From Halioglobus sp. (GTDB taxonomy: Bacteria; Pseudomonadota; Gammaproteobacteria; Pseudomonadales; Halieaceae), in NCBI GenBank assembly GCA_028825045.1, contig JAPKAY010000021.1, positions 1 to 59,011 of the forward strand: a DNA stretch of 59,011 nucleotides, in the 5' to 3' direction. Position 1 is the first letter of the stretch, and the number at the start of each line of letters is the position of its first letter. This document shows, one piece after another, positions 1-8,194 of this stretch. The notes beneath the pieces are model-generated. The model made no database searches. It was given only the letters and a program-made list of their open reading frames with translations, and was not told the origin of the DNA. Position numbers and translations under genes: made by a program.

Positions 1-1
1 C

Positions 2-973
2 AGGATGCAGCCTGCCCTGATGGAACTAAGAGGGAAATCATTTTATATTCTCAGCAACGAAGAGGGCGCGGCCAGTGTTTGGGATAAATGGGTCGATCTC
101 GCCCCGGACTCCGCGTTGGCTAACTTTTATAAGGGGGATTCCCTGGCAAAGGCGGGCCAGCTGGAGCTGGCGCTTCAGTCTCTGGAGGTCAGCCGCAAGC
201 TGAAACCGCTGTACCTGCCGGCGCGGATCGCCATTATTAGGGTGACGGCGCAGGCGGGGGATATGGAAAAGGCGTTTGCCGAAATGCAACAGCTCCGGTC
301 AGAACTCAGGGAAGAGCGCGGCGATATTTGGTATACTCAGGGCTGGTTAGAGGTAATGGCTGGCGACTATGCGGAAGCCGCGCAGTCACTACAAAAATCG
401 GTATCGATAGAGTCCACTCCGGAAACAGTAGTGCTGCTTGTGAGTGCGCTCAACTCTGAGGGAGAGGCCGATGAGGCTCTCGCTGCGCTGGAGAGTGGAC
501 TAGACACGTTTCCGCGTAATACCGGGCTAATAGCAATACTTGGGCAAACGTATATCAGCAGCGATGAAACGGAGAAGGCAATAGTATTGTATCAGCGCCT
601 GTTGGAGATAACGCCCGAGTCTGTTTTGGCCCTTAACAATCTCGCGTGGCTGCTGAGAGATGAAAACCCGCCACAGGCATTAGAATACGCCACCCGAGCC
701 AGCGCTCTGGCGCCTGAAGACCCTTACGTACTCTCCACAATGAGCGTGTTATTAGTGGGTGCGGGTCAAACCGCGGAGGGAGAGCAAATGCTGAGGAAAG
801 CAGTCGCCCTGAATCCGGATAATATGCAGGTGAAATTGGATCTGGGACAGTTACTGATCAAGTTGGGCAATGCCGCCTCGGCGGAGTCCTACCTGAATGC
901 TGTCATCCAAAGTGGGCAGAGCGAGGCCCAGGTGGCCCAGGCTACCGCTTTGCTGCAGTCAATTGATCCATGA
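2..973 (+). CDS. PrsT-like TPR protein, 5'-truncated by window edge
   Basis: The reading frame is open to the left edge, so only the C-terminal part (about 320 residues) is present. It is built of tetratricopeptide repeats, helix pairs of the 'ALALNPDN' type spaced about 34 residues apart. Its last 120 residues resemble the end of the full-length PrsT at 8195-10972: both have an 'ALNN.AW.L...PPQAL/PVQAL' segment followed by 'ALAP' and a final short helix. It is therefore probably the end of a second PrsT-type protein. The first ATG visible (position 5) has no ribosome binding site and is unlikely to be the true start. It lies directly upstream of the PEP-CTERM gene. The role of PrsT proteins is poorly known; they occur with exosortase A systems. 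Confidence 0.75.
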   Translation, partial: RMQPALMELRGKSFYILSNEEGAASVWDKWVDLAPDSALANFYKGDSLAKAGQLELALQSLEVSRKLKPLYLPARIAIIRVTAQAGDMEKAFAEMQQLRSELREERGDIWYTQGWLEVMAGDYAEAAQSLQKSVSIESTPETVVLLVSALNSEGEADEALAALESGLDTFPRNTGLIAILGQTYISSDETEKAIVLYQRLLEITPESVLALNNLAWLLRDENPPQALEYATRASALAPEDPYVLSTMSVLLVGAGQTAEGEQMLRKAVALNPDNMQVKLDLGQLLIKLGNAASAESYLNAVIQSGQSEAQVAQATALLQSIDP

Positions 974-1094
974 GGGCAGGAAATGGACGGTAGCGCGGCG
1001 GGCCTTGGCCTGCTGTTCAGGGCTTGCTGTAGGGGGCTATCGGTGTTGAGGACACGCGGAGAACCCCTTATCTGCCCGAATAGTTCCGAAAAAC

Positions 1095-1112
1095 TGTCAG
1101 CTTTTTTTACAT
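1095..1112 (+). promoter_or_regulatory. Candidate PrsR enhancer site upstream of the PEP-CTERM gene
   Basis: The 18-base sequence TGTCAGCTTTTTTTACAT lies 72 bases upstream of the sigma-54 -24 element at 1185. It is an imperfect dyad (TGT-N11-ACA). The same 18-mer with two substitutions occurs on the minus strand at 20231-20248, upstream of another sigma-54-like promoter. Position and recurrence fit an activator site for the PrsR regulator encoded at 11029-12384. That assignment is inference. Confidence 0.5.
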
Positions 1113-1184
1113 TTGAGTATTAGAAAGAACCGGTAACGTAAAGTGGGATATATAAGTAACTGTTTTTAAAAGATAAAATAAACA

Positions 1185-1200
1185 TGGCACAAGGTTTGCT
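1185..1200 (+). promoter_or_regulatory. Sigma-54 (-24/-12) promoter of the PEP-CTERM gene
   Basis: TGGCAC-AAGGT-TTGCT matches the sigma-54 consensus TGGCAC-N5-TTGCW, with the invariant GG and GC dinucleotides ten bases apart. It sits in the 319-base gap between the TPR gene and the PEP-CTERM gene, about 93 bases before the chosen start at 1293, which leaves an untranslated leader of roughly 80 bases. A sigma-54 activator of the PrsR type is encoded in the same window. The rest of the gap holds no gene I can support. Confidence 0.85.
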
Positions 1201-1292
1201 TCATGTATTGGGAGCAATCTCTGACTACAGACAACTTAGATGGGGTTCGGGGTCGGAATAAGGTTTTTAGTAGAGTTACGAAGGAGATGGAC

Positions 1293-2258
1293 ATGAAATT
1301 AGGCAAAAACAAATTTGCGGCAGTGCTTGCGGGTGCTGCGCTAAGCTTGGGTGCCGGCCAGGCGTCTGCCGACGTATATGGGCTGAGTGCATTGGCAGTC
1401 GATAACTTGAACATCAACTTCAACGCAACCGGCGGTGCCGCTGGAGCGTTCACATTCACTACGAATGCCAGTGCCACCCTCAATGGCGCCCCGGGCGCAG
1501 GAAGCGGAATCGCTACCTGTGGCGGAGCATTTGGGGTGTTTAACACCTGTAATGGTGTAGCCCCCAGACTGAGCAGCCCAGTGCAGAACGCACCCGGTGG
1601 CGGTGTAATCCGCGGTCAGGACGATTTCAGCCATTTTGGGCAGGTAGCGGAGTATTCCAATGCAGAAGCCTCGATTATCACCGCGTTCCTTCTTTTGGAC
1701 CCTACGACGTCAACATCGTCTATAGCTGAGTCTAATTTGCAGACAGGATCAATTGCTGGGGCCAGTACGGGTGTCCAGTCCAATACGCAATTGGACTTGG
1801 AATTTTCGGTTGCGGCAGGCGGAAGTTTTAGCATTGCCTTTGATGCGCTGCTAGATGTGCTCACGGAAGTGAACGGAGGGGATGTGGGTCTCGCGCAGGC
1901 GAACTCTAGTCTTACCGTTACTTTACAGAAGGAGGGCAACACCCTCGTTGATTGGGCGCCAAACGGAACAAATGGAGTAGAGGCTTGCGCGGCAGGACTA
2001 ACGTGTACTGCAGTGGAGTCAGCATTTGACCTGAACGTATCCAGAAGCAGCTCAGGTGCTCCAAACGCTGAGGGGGGTTCAGGGTCATTCTCACTCGATG
2101 TAACGGGCCTCACAAGTGGCAGCTACACGCTGGCATTGGCTTCAAACCAATCAACTACGGTTTTGCGTAGCCCTCAAATACCGGTACCCGGTACCTTGGT
2201 GTTGTTCGGAACTGCTTTGCTGTTGGGTGCGCGGTCACTGCGACGCAAGGCAGCCTAA
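1293..2258 (+). CDS. PEP-CTERM sorting-domain protein (exosortase substrate)
   Basis: This is a 321-residue secreted protein. A signal peptide covers residues 1-26 (lysine-rich start, alanine-rich core, cleavage after 'ASA'). The middle is a Gly/Ser/Ala/Thr-rich, low-charge region typical of extracellular PEP-CTERM proteins. The C-terminus has the tripartite sorting signal: 'IPVPGT' at 296-301, a hydrophobic helix, then 'RSLRRKAA'. The motif is the P-V-P-G variant rather than V-P-E-P. The start at 1293 is chosen because AAGGAG (1281-1286) lies six bases upstream; the in-frame ATG at 1287 abuts that site. The likely processing enzyme is the exosortase at 30925-32469. The product is probably matrix- or surface-associated, and expression should depend on sigma-54 and PrsR. 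The mature function is not recognisable. Confidence 0.88.
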   Translation: MKLGKNKFAAVLAGAALSLGAGQASADVYGLSALAVDNLNINFNATGGAAGAFTFTTNASATLNGAPGAGSGIATCGGAFGVFNTCNGVAPRLSSPVQNAPGGGVIRGQDDFSHFGQVAEYSNAEASIITAFLLLDPTTSTSSIAESNLQTGSIAGASTGVQSNTQLDLEFSVAAGGSFSIAFDALLDVLTEVNGGDVGLAQANSSLTVTLQKEGNTLVDWAPNGTNGVEACAAGLTCTAVESAFDLNVSRSSSGAPNAEGGSGSFSLDVTGLTSGSYTLALASNQSTTVLRSPQIPVPGTLVLFGTALLLGARSLRRKAA

Positions 2259-2291
2259 GCTCTAAACCGCCGTTTACAGCTAAGACACGTC

Positions 2292-2324
2292 AAAAAACCG
2301 CGCCGTAACAGGTGCGGTTTTTTT
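2292..2324. terminator. Bidirectional rho-independent terminator
   Basis: A ten-base perfect inverted repeat (AAAAAACCGC ... GCGGTTTTTT) encloses a short GC-containing loop. It lies between the convergent PEP-CTERM gene (ends 2258) and the minus-strand gene ending at 2329. The A-run and T-run let it serve both strands. Confidence 0.85.
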
Positions 2325-2328
2325 GGGC

Positions 2329-4017
2329 CTAGAAATAACGCGTCAGTTCTATCCCCAGATAATCATCGTCTTCGATGAAGTACAGATTGTCCTTGTCATC
2401 TGTGTTGGTGGTAAACCGTAGCTCCATACCCAGCGACCAGTAGTCACCTAAACGCCGAGAGGCCTCGATATTGCCAAATACGGACTGGGTGTCCGTGTCG
2501 TAGAGAATCCCGGCCAACGCCATGGTGCTGTCGATGTCGTTGGCGGTCAGCCGTAAACCCAGGTAAATATCGCTTTGCAGGCCGTTGGTGGCTTCATCAC
2601 CGCGTTCGTCGTAGTGGTACTCCAGCAATACACCCAGGTCTGCTGGTGTATCGGCCACGCCAAAGCTGGTGCGTTCGAAGCCGCTTACATAGGCGTAATA
2701 ATTCATCAGGGTATTGCGGTTGTAGATTGCTTCCAGCTTCCACAGCCAGGCACCCTTGGTCGCCTGTACGTCCAGACTGGTCTGGTCTATCTGCAGGTAC
2801 AGAGGGAATAGCTTAAGTTGGCCGCTGGTAGCGTCGGGAATCAGGTAGGGCTCCCGGCTGGTACCGGAGAAGTGGGCCAGGCCGATATCCCAGTCGCCCA
2901 CGTAATGGCTCCAGCGCACTGCAAGATCAACATGCTTTTCTTTGGAGCCCGATTCATATTCAGGATGGCGGGTATCGACCGCGGGTTCGGTTCGCAAGCG
3001 ACCATGCTTTCCTGGAAATGTTCTGTCTCTGAAATACGGTAGAACATACAACTGCCAATTACCCCAGTCATTCAGGTAGTCGAGATTTAGCATTGGCTGG
3101 CCGAGCTTTTCCTCTCCGTCGATGTTCTCTACCAGGTCGGTCTGGTTGATGATGTCGACAAGATGCTGGGATTCGGTAACACCCCAGAACACTACATCAA
3201 CGCCCATTTTGACAGCCCAGCGGCCCTGCTCCAGGCGCCAGTAAAGTTCGCGGATATCCGCATGCGTCCTGTGATCATCGGCGGTGTCGTAGCGGAAAAA
3301 CGGACTGAACCCGAACTGCTGGCTCCCGCCTGCCCAGTCCACGTAATACTCAGGCCTGAACGCCAGGGAAAAGTCCTGATCCTTCTGATTCGGGAACTGT
3401 GGCGACTGAAAGAACAGGCGAGAATCCAGGCTGACGTAGCCCGACCACTCTCCCGTATATTCAACTGGTGGCTCCGAAGGGCTGGTGGCGGCTGTGGTCG
3501 GCGGTCCCGTTCGCGATGTTGGTCCGCCACGCTGGCCTCTGGTGGCGTGTTGTAAGGGAGCAGCTCTATTGCCCCCACTGTCAGCAACCAGAGTCTCTCC
3601 TTCGCCACTGTGTAGATCAAGGACAAGTCGATGACCGCGGTTTTCATGGGGCTTGAGTACAAAGGCCTGTGCATTTGTGCCGGGGTCAACATTGATCAAA
3701 TAGCGTAATGAGCCTGGCACCTGACTGTTAATAAGGATGCCGCGAATTGGCGTGCCGCTCAGGGGAACGGAGCTTGAGTCTATACTGGACTGTCCGCCAG
3801 CTAATTCGACGACTACCCGGGTGGGGTTTTCCAGAGTGGATAAACGGTATGTCACTGGGCCGGAGAGATCAAAGACCAGTCGTGTGTTATCCGGGCTTAG
3901 GCCAACACGAATATCCTGCACCTGTATTGGGTCGTTGTCGGTGATATTGCTGAGCGCGCGCTGCTCATAGGACAGCGCAGATAGGAATACCGCTATGGAT
4001 AATGCAGTCCGTTTCAC
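2329..4017 (-). CDS. AMIN-domain outer-membrane beta-barrel protein
   Basis: This 562-residue protein begins with a signal peptide (about residues 1-23). An AMIN-like domain follows at about 31-140 ('IQVQDIRVGLSPDNTRLVFDL' type opening, 'RVVVELAGG', 'HRLVLDLHSG'), as found in AmiC and PilQ, where it binds peptidoglycan or the envelope. After a Thr/Pro/Ser linker (about 145-190) comes a region of alternating aromatic strands from 'GEWSGYVSLDSRLFF' to the terminal 'GIELTRYF'. The ending in aromatic F is typical of outer-membrane barrels. The barrel resembles the DUF1302-type proteins that accompany RND/MMPL exporters. It is the last gene of a three-gene minus-strand operon with the LolA-like protein and the exporter. 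It probably forms the outer-membrane exit or acceptor of that system; the cargo is unknown. The start codon is GTG. Confidence 0.7.
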   Translation of the reverse strand: MKRTALSIAVFLSALSYEQRALSNITDNDPIQVQDIRVGLSPDNTRLVFDLSGPVTYRLSTLENPTRVVVELAGGQSSIDSSSVPLSGTPIRGILINSQVPGSLRYLINVDPGTNAQAFVLKPHENRGHRLVLDLHSGEGETLVADSGGNRAAPLQHATRGQRGGPTSRTGPPTTAATSPSEPPVEYTGEWSGYVSLDSRLFFQSPQFPNQKDQDFSLAFRPEYYVDWAGGSQQFGFSPFFRYDTADDHRTHADIRELYWRLEQGRWAVKMGVDVVFWGVTESQHLVDIINQTDLVENIDGEEKLGQPMLNLDYLNDWGNWQLYVLPYFRDRTFPGKHGRLRTEPAVDTRHPEYESGSKEKHVDLAVRWSHYVGDWDIGLAHFSGTSREPYLIPDATSGQLKLFPLYLQIDQTSLDVQATKGAWLWKLEAIYNRNTLMNYYAYVSGFERTSFGVADTPADLGVLLEYHYDERGDEATNGLQSDIYLGLRLTANDIDSTMALAGILYDTDTQSVFGNIEASRRLGDYWSLGMELRFTTNTDDKDNLYFIEDDDYLGIELTRYF

Positions 4018-4044
4018 CGGTGGCCCTTCGGTAAGTTCAGCACG

Positions 4045-4881
4045 CTAGCGGATACGTGAGAGGGCGCCGGGATTAAAATTCGAATCCTTTAACCCTGTCC
4101 GAAATTGATAATTCTGATACTGCAGTGTAGTACTTTTTCCTGTCTGGTGATTGGTCATTCTCAATTCCTGAGCGCGCCAGTACTGATCAAGGTATTGCTG
4201 ATAGTCAACGGTGAGCATGGTCTTCAATAGTGTATTTTTGCGATCGTAGTAGTCCACGCGTTGCAGTCGATATTCCTCTTTATCGAGCCAGGCTATTTGT
4301 TTGGTGTAGCCAGAGTTCTGGTCAGTTGGTGTGCGTTCTACTACAAAGCAGAGTTCGCCTTCGAGAGACTCATCGCGTAAATAGCGATAGGCATATTTTT
4401 CGACTTCCTGAGAGGATAAATCTTCGTAGGCAAACTCGCTGCCCATAAACGGGCCCGACTTGTCAGCAGAGGAGATTCTCTTGACGCGTTTTAACGCTGG
4501 TAGATAGAGCCATTGCTCATCAGGAGTCGTTTTGTGCGTAAAGGTCAGAATAGCAGTGCCTTTTAAGTCCCTGGGGCGATCAAACACCATAATACTTTTA
4601 TCGCCATCAGTGGGGACTTCCAAGCTCATCTGGCGCATTTCTCGGCGGGATACTTCCCCGGCAGAATTTTCGATTAACATGGCCAGGTCAGCGGTACTGT
4701 CGCCAAAGCCATTGTCGCGGCTATCGGCTTCGGTGGCTATGGCTAATCCCTTTTCAGCGGCGGATTCCGCCTGTACAACAGGGCCTTGAGTGAGAACGAT
4801 GCTTAGCACAACAGTGCTCAGGCGGATGGTGTTTGCCGAGCGAAAACTGCAATAGGCGAGTGATCGGAGTATGTTCTTCAT
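4045..4881 (-). CDS. Outer membrane lipoprotein-sorting (LolA-like) protein
   Basis: This is a 278-residue exported protein with a hydrophobic N-terminal signal ending near 'VVQAESA' (residue ~40). The body matches the LolA-like fold of 'outer membrane lipoprotein-sorting' proteins: 'MVFDRPRDLKGTAILTF', 'WLYLPALKRVKRIS', 'GSEFAYEDLS' and a closing 'NYQFRTGLKDSNFNPGAL' block. Members are typically encoded beside RND/MMPL exporters and are thought to carry a lipid or lipidated cargo across the periplasm. Here it sits 12 bases downstream of the exporter gene and 27 bases upstream of the barrel gene, so one transcript is likely. The cargo is unknown. Confidence 0.8.
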   Translation of the reverse strand: MKNILRSLAYCSFRSANTIRLSTVVLSIVLTQGPVVQAESAAEKGLAIATEADSRDNGFGDSTADLAMLIENSAGEVSRREMRQMSLEVPTDGDKSIMVFDRPRDLKGTAILTFTHKTTPDEQWLYLPALKRVKRISSADKSGPFMGSEFAYEDLSSQEVEKYAYRYLRDESLEGELCFVVERTPTDQNSGYTKQIAWLDKEEYRLQRVDYYDRKNTLLKTMLTVDYQQYLDQYWRAQELRMTNHQTGKSTTLQYQNYQFRTGLKDSNFNPGALSRIR

Positions 4882-4893
4882 ATCCTGCTTTCC

Positions 4894-7212
4894 TTAAGAC
4901 GCATTTTGTTCGTCCGTGTCGATAAGCCAGCTATCAAACTTAATCAGTAGAGCGGGTAAAAATAGGAGATCGAGCACTATTGCGACAGCGATAGTCAGTG
5001 CTACTAGCAGTCCCGAGGTCGAATTCACCGCGAAATCAGAATTCGCAAGAATCAGGAAGCCGGCGCCCAGTGCGATGGAAGTAGACACAAGGGCGCTGCC
5101 TACGGTGGTAAAGGTGTAGTGTATGGCCTGCACTGCGCTCAGGTTTTTTAGCGAGCGCGCCTCCCGGTATCGAACCAGAAAATGGGTGGAATCATCCACG
5201 ACGATTCCCAGGGTCAAGCTAAAGACTACTGATGCGGCGATATTGACTTCGCCCGCCACGGCGCTCCAGATACCTAGAATGACCAGCGCGGGAAATAGGT
5301 TGGGTAAAAAACTTAGCATCCCGTATTTAACCGAACGGAACGCCACGATCATGCACAGGGAGATCACGACAATGGCGAAGAGAGACCCAGTAAGCATGCT
5401 GTCGATGTTGCGTAAACCAATGTGTGCAAAGCTGATCGATTGGCCTGCTCCGCGGGTCACTATGTGAGGCGTATTGGCTCCCATCCATTGACGCACTCGC
5501 TCTTCAAACGCAATAAGCCCCAGGGACTTTTGGTTCTTCAGAACAACAGAGACCTTTAAGGCTGATTTGTTTGAGTTCACTTGATGAGTGACATCCAGTC
5601 CATAGGGAACCGATATTTCATAAAGTAAAAGGTATTGGGACGCCATCGCTCGAGAATCAGGTAAGCGATGCCAGGCCGGGTCATCATCGTGTAATACCTG
5701 ATTTAGGCGTTTCAACGTGTCGGTAAATGCCTCCACATTGGCGACTTCTGGCTGGGTTCTCAGCCAATCGACAAACTTCGCTACCTCATCCAGGAATTGC
5801 GGATTCACCACACCTTGTGGCTGACCGGCATCGATAGAGTAGTGCAGCGACTGCGTGCCAGACAGTTTGTCTTCAACCACATCTATGGCGCGTGTCAGTG
5901 GCACTGCGCTGGAGAAATAATTCGTCGGATCGTCATTCAACTCCATACGCGGTACAAAACTGATCGTGACAAGAATCAAAATGAGTGAGGCCCAGAAAAT
6001 TCGATTGTGGTGTTGAGTAACGAAGTTGGCCAGACCTGTCATTGGTAGGCCGGTAGCCGTTCGTGCGTCTGATTTAAACGGCAATAGTAGGATGAGTCCC
6101 GGAAGTATCGTCACGCTTACCCACAGTGCTCCCATTACGCCCACGGCCGAGATGGTGCCGAGCTCACGGAACGGGGGAGAATCACTGAAATTCATACTTA
6201 AAAAGCCTGCGGCAGTAGTAATGCTGGTCAGTAATACCGGGTAGAGCGTTTGTTGCAGGCTCGAAGTAAGAGCGACACGTTTGTTTTCTCCACCGCGTAG
6301 ATGACTCAAAAACGTGCTGAGGATATGGACACAATCTGCAATCGCCAGCGTCATGATGATGGTAGGTGCAGACACGTTGACGCTGTTGATACCGATTCCA
6401 GCCCAGCCCGCGTAGCCCATTCCCATTAGAATACTGAGCAGGATGGCTATTACAGTACACAGTGAAGCCGTGAAGGAGCGCAGTAACAGGGCCAGGAGCA
6501 GTGAAACAATACAGAACATGAGCGGCATCAGGGTGACAGCATCGGCTGCTGTGACCTCGGCCAGCGACTGTTCTGTCAATGCCCATCCGGCAAGATAGAT
6601 CTTAAGGTCAGGGTTGGCGCTCTCGGCTTGGTCTCGAATTGCGCGGGCCGACTTTACCGAATCGGCTATGGCTGCAGCCTTTTTGGTTCCAGCCACATTC
6701 AGGCTCAGGCTGACATTCACTGCCGTTACTTCGCCGTCTGGCGAGAGAATACGCCCCACCAGAGCTTGTTGGGCTAGGGCGGCTGTCTTCACTTGTGCGA
6801 TACGGTCTGTTGACAGGGAGGTGGCTTCCTCGATCAACGGACCAATGTGTATGTCATCTCCATCGACCACCGGGTAGAGGTAGTTCGTAACCGAGTCAAC
6901 GCGCTTTGAGTTTGGAATAAGCCAAGACTGCGTCGTGATGGCCTCGATGGAGGTTAGGATTTCCGGAGTGAAGATATCGCCGTCTACGGCTTCGATCACA
7001 AAAAGAATATTGTCTTCTTTGCCATAGGTGCGTTCAATCTGCTCCTGCGCCTGCAAATTGGGATCACCTTTATCAAAAAAAACTTTGATCCCCGACTCGA
7101 GATGCAACCGGTTTATACCCAGTCCCAGGGCGAGTATTAGAACAATACTGACAAGCATGATCCAGCGGCCATGCCCGACAACTATCCCTATGAACTTGTC
7201 TTTCGGTGTCAT
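4894..7212 (-). CDS. RND/MMPL-family exporter
   Basis: This 772-residue inner-membrane protein has the two-fold repeated RND architecture: one N-terminal TM helix, a large periplasmic loop (about 40-220), six TM helices with the 'ADCVHILSTFLSHLR' segment, then a second loop and a second six-helix bundle with 'VVDDSTHFLVRYREARS'. Length and the paired 'D..H' motifs fit the MMPL/HAE3-like exporters that move lipids or hopanoids and lack the large TolC-docking domain. It is the first gene of the minus-strand operon with the LolA-like and barrel proteins. Together they look like an envelope-spanning lipid transport route. A direct link to the XrtA system is not shown; the operon may simply lie within the locus. 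Confidence 0.8.
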   Translation of the reverse strand: MTPKDKFIGIVVGHGRWIMLVSIVLILALGLGINRLHLESGIKVFFDKGDPNLQAQEQIERTYGKEDNILFVIEAVDGDIFTPEILTSIEAITTQSWLIPNSKRVDSVTNYLYPVVDGDDIHIGPLIEEATSLSTDRIAQVKTAALAQQALVGRILSPDGEVTAVNVSLSLNVAGTKKAAAIADSVKSARAIRDQAESANPDLKIYLAGWALTEQSLAEVTAADAVTLMPLMFCIVSLLLALLLRSFTASLCTVIAILLSILMGMGYAGWAGIGINSVNVSAPTIIMTLAIADCVHILSTFLSHLRGGENKRVALTSSLQQTLYPVLLTSITTAAGFLSMNFSDSPPFRELGTISAVGVMGALWVSVTILPGLILLLPFKSDARTATGLPMTGLANFVTQHHNRIFWASLILILVTISFVPRMELNDDPTNYFSSAVPLTRAIDVVEDKLSGTQSLHYSIDAGQPQGVVNPQFLDEVAKFVDWLRTQPEVANVEAFTDTLKRLNQVLHDDDPAWHRLPDSRAMASQYLLLYEISVPYGLDVTHQVNSNKSALKVSVVLKNQKSLGLIAFEERVRQWMGANTPHIVTRGAGQSISFAHIGLRNIDSMLTGSLFAIVVISLCMIVAFRSVKYGMLSFLPNLFPALVILGIWSAVAGEVNIAASVVFSLTLGIVVDDSTHFLVRYREARSLKNLSAVQAIHYTFTTVGSALVSTSIALGAGFLILANSDFAVNSTSGLLVALTIAVAIVLDLLFLPALLIKFDSWLIDTDEQNAS

Positions 7213-8194
7213 TTTCGAATCAGTAGCAAGAAGTGATGTGTGTTTTTCAGAGGAGAGCGAGCTGCCATGATCATAGCGGATTAATCCGGCGGTTTAAGGT
7301 TTTCAGCTGACCTGTTTAGGGCCTTTGGTGAGCTGTGGAAGCGCGAAGTTTTCGCCCGGGAATGTCATCTTAATAGAGGTTAGACCCCGGCAGGTGTAGC
7401 TGCAACGATTTTTTCCTGAAATAGCGAATTAGGGGTGCGAAGAACGGCGGCTCGAAGGTTCAGCTTTCTTGAGATTGACACTGTGCGCTCAGTGCTCCCG
7501 CCAGAATCATCCCCTGATACTCTCGTTTCTCGCATTTTAGAGACGATATAAGTGCCTCAAATATAAGGAAGTCTAAGTTGCGATGCAAAACCTGTCGTGG
7601 TCCGTCGACAAGTTCGTAAAGAATTCGCGATAATTCCACTAGATGTTCTCGTGATGCGTTCAAAAATAGACCATAACCAACTGTTTTTTATGCCTATATG
7701 CAACCCGAGTACATAAACCTCTCTGGTTTAAATTAAGCGGCACAAGCCATAACTGAGACATCGCATAGCACACAGAAAAAGGCGCGCCATTGTGGCAATC
7801 GAGTTCAAGATTAGCCGTAATGAACATCTATCAGGCCACTATTATACGCTGCTTGAAAAGTGCTTTCGCCAGGACCTCGGTGTGGAGAACGTTGACGGAT
7901 CCGAGGATGCGCGTAACCGGTAGGAAGCATTATTACTTGCGGTGGAGAATGGTCGTACTATCGACGGAGCCCTCCAAAAAAAACGCTTATTTTTCTTATC
8001 ACGGCACAGACAATTGCGCGGCGAAGTTCCGTTTGCTCATACCCCCGGGTCGCTTTGGTGTTGAGCCTGTGACGGGGGTCTCTGGTGGTAGATAATAAAT
8101 GGCAAATTCAACATAAAAAGCTCTGTGAGATGCTACTCTGTACTGGAAAATTCTATCCCTTGACACTTTTTGGTGTAAAGAGAAGCAAGACGAA
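7213..8194. other. 982-base gap between divergent operons
   Basis: This long gap separates the divergent exporter operon and prsT. I found no RNA gene, clear promoter or repeat. Two weak coding signals exist. One is a minus-strand frame at 7460-7663 (67 residues, TTG start, no ribosome site, helical composition). The other is a plus-strand frame at 7792-8064 interrupted by TAG, listed separately. Promoters for both flanking operons should lie here. Confidence 0.5.
7792..8064 (+). pseudogene. Possible decayed small gene with in-frame TAG
   Basis: One frame reads 43 protein-like residues from a GTG ('VAIEFKISRNEHLSGHYYTL' and onward), meets TAG at 7921-7923, then continues in the same frame with 'EALLLAVENGRTIDGAL' and more until TGA at 8062. 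Coding-like composition on both sides of a single stop is the only evidence. No ribosome binding site precedes the GTG and I do not recognise the family. It could equally be non-coding. Confidence 0.2.

Noticed and set aside
3163..3555. Long plus-strand frame antisense to the AMIN-barrel gene
   Set aside because: It lies wholly within a strongly supported minus-strand gene and has shadow-type composition.
7460..7663. 67-residue minus-strand frame in the prsT upstream gap
   Set aside because: TTG start, no ribosome site and no recognised family; kept only as a note in the gap entry.
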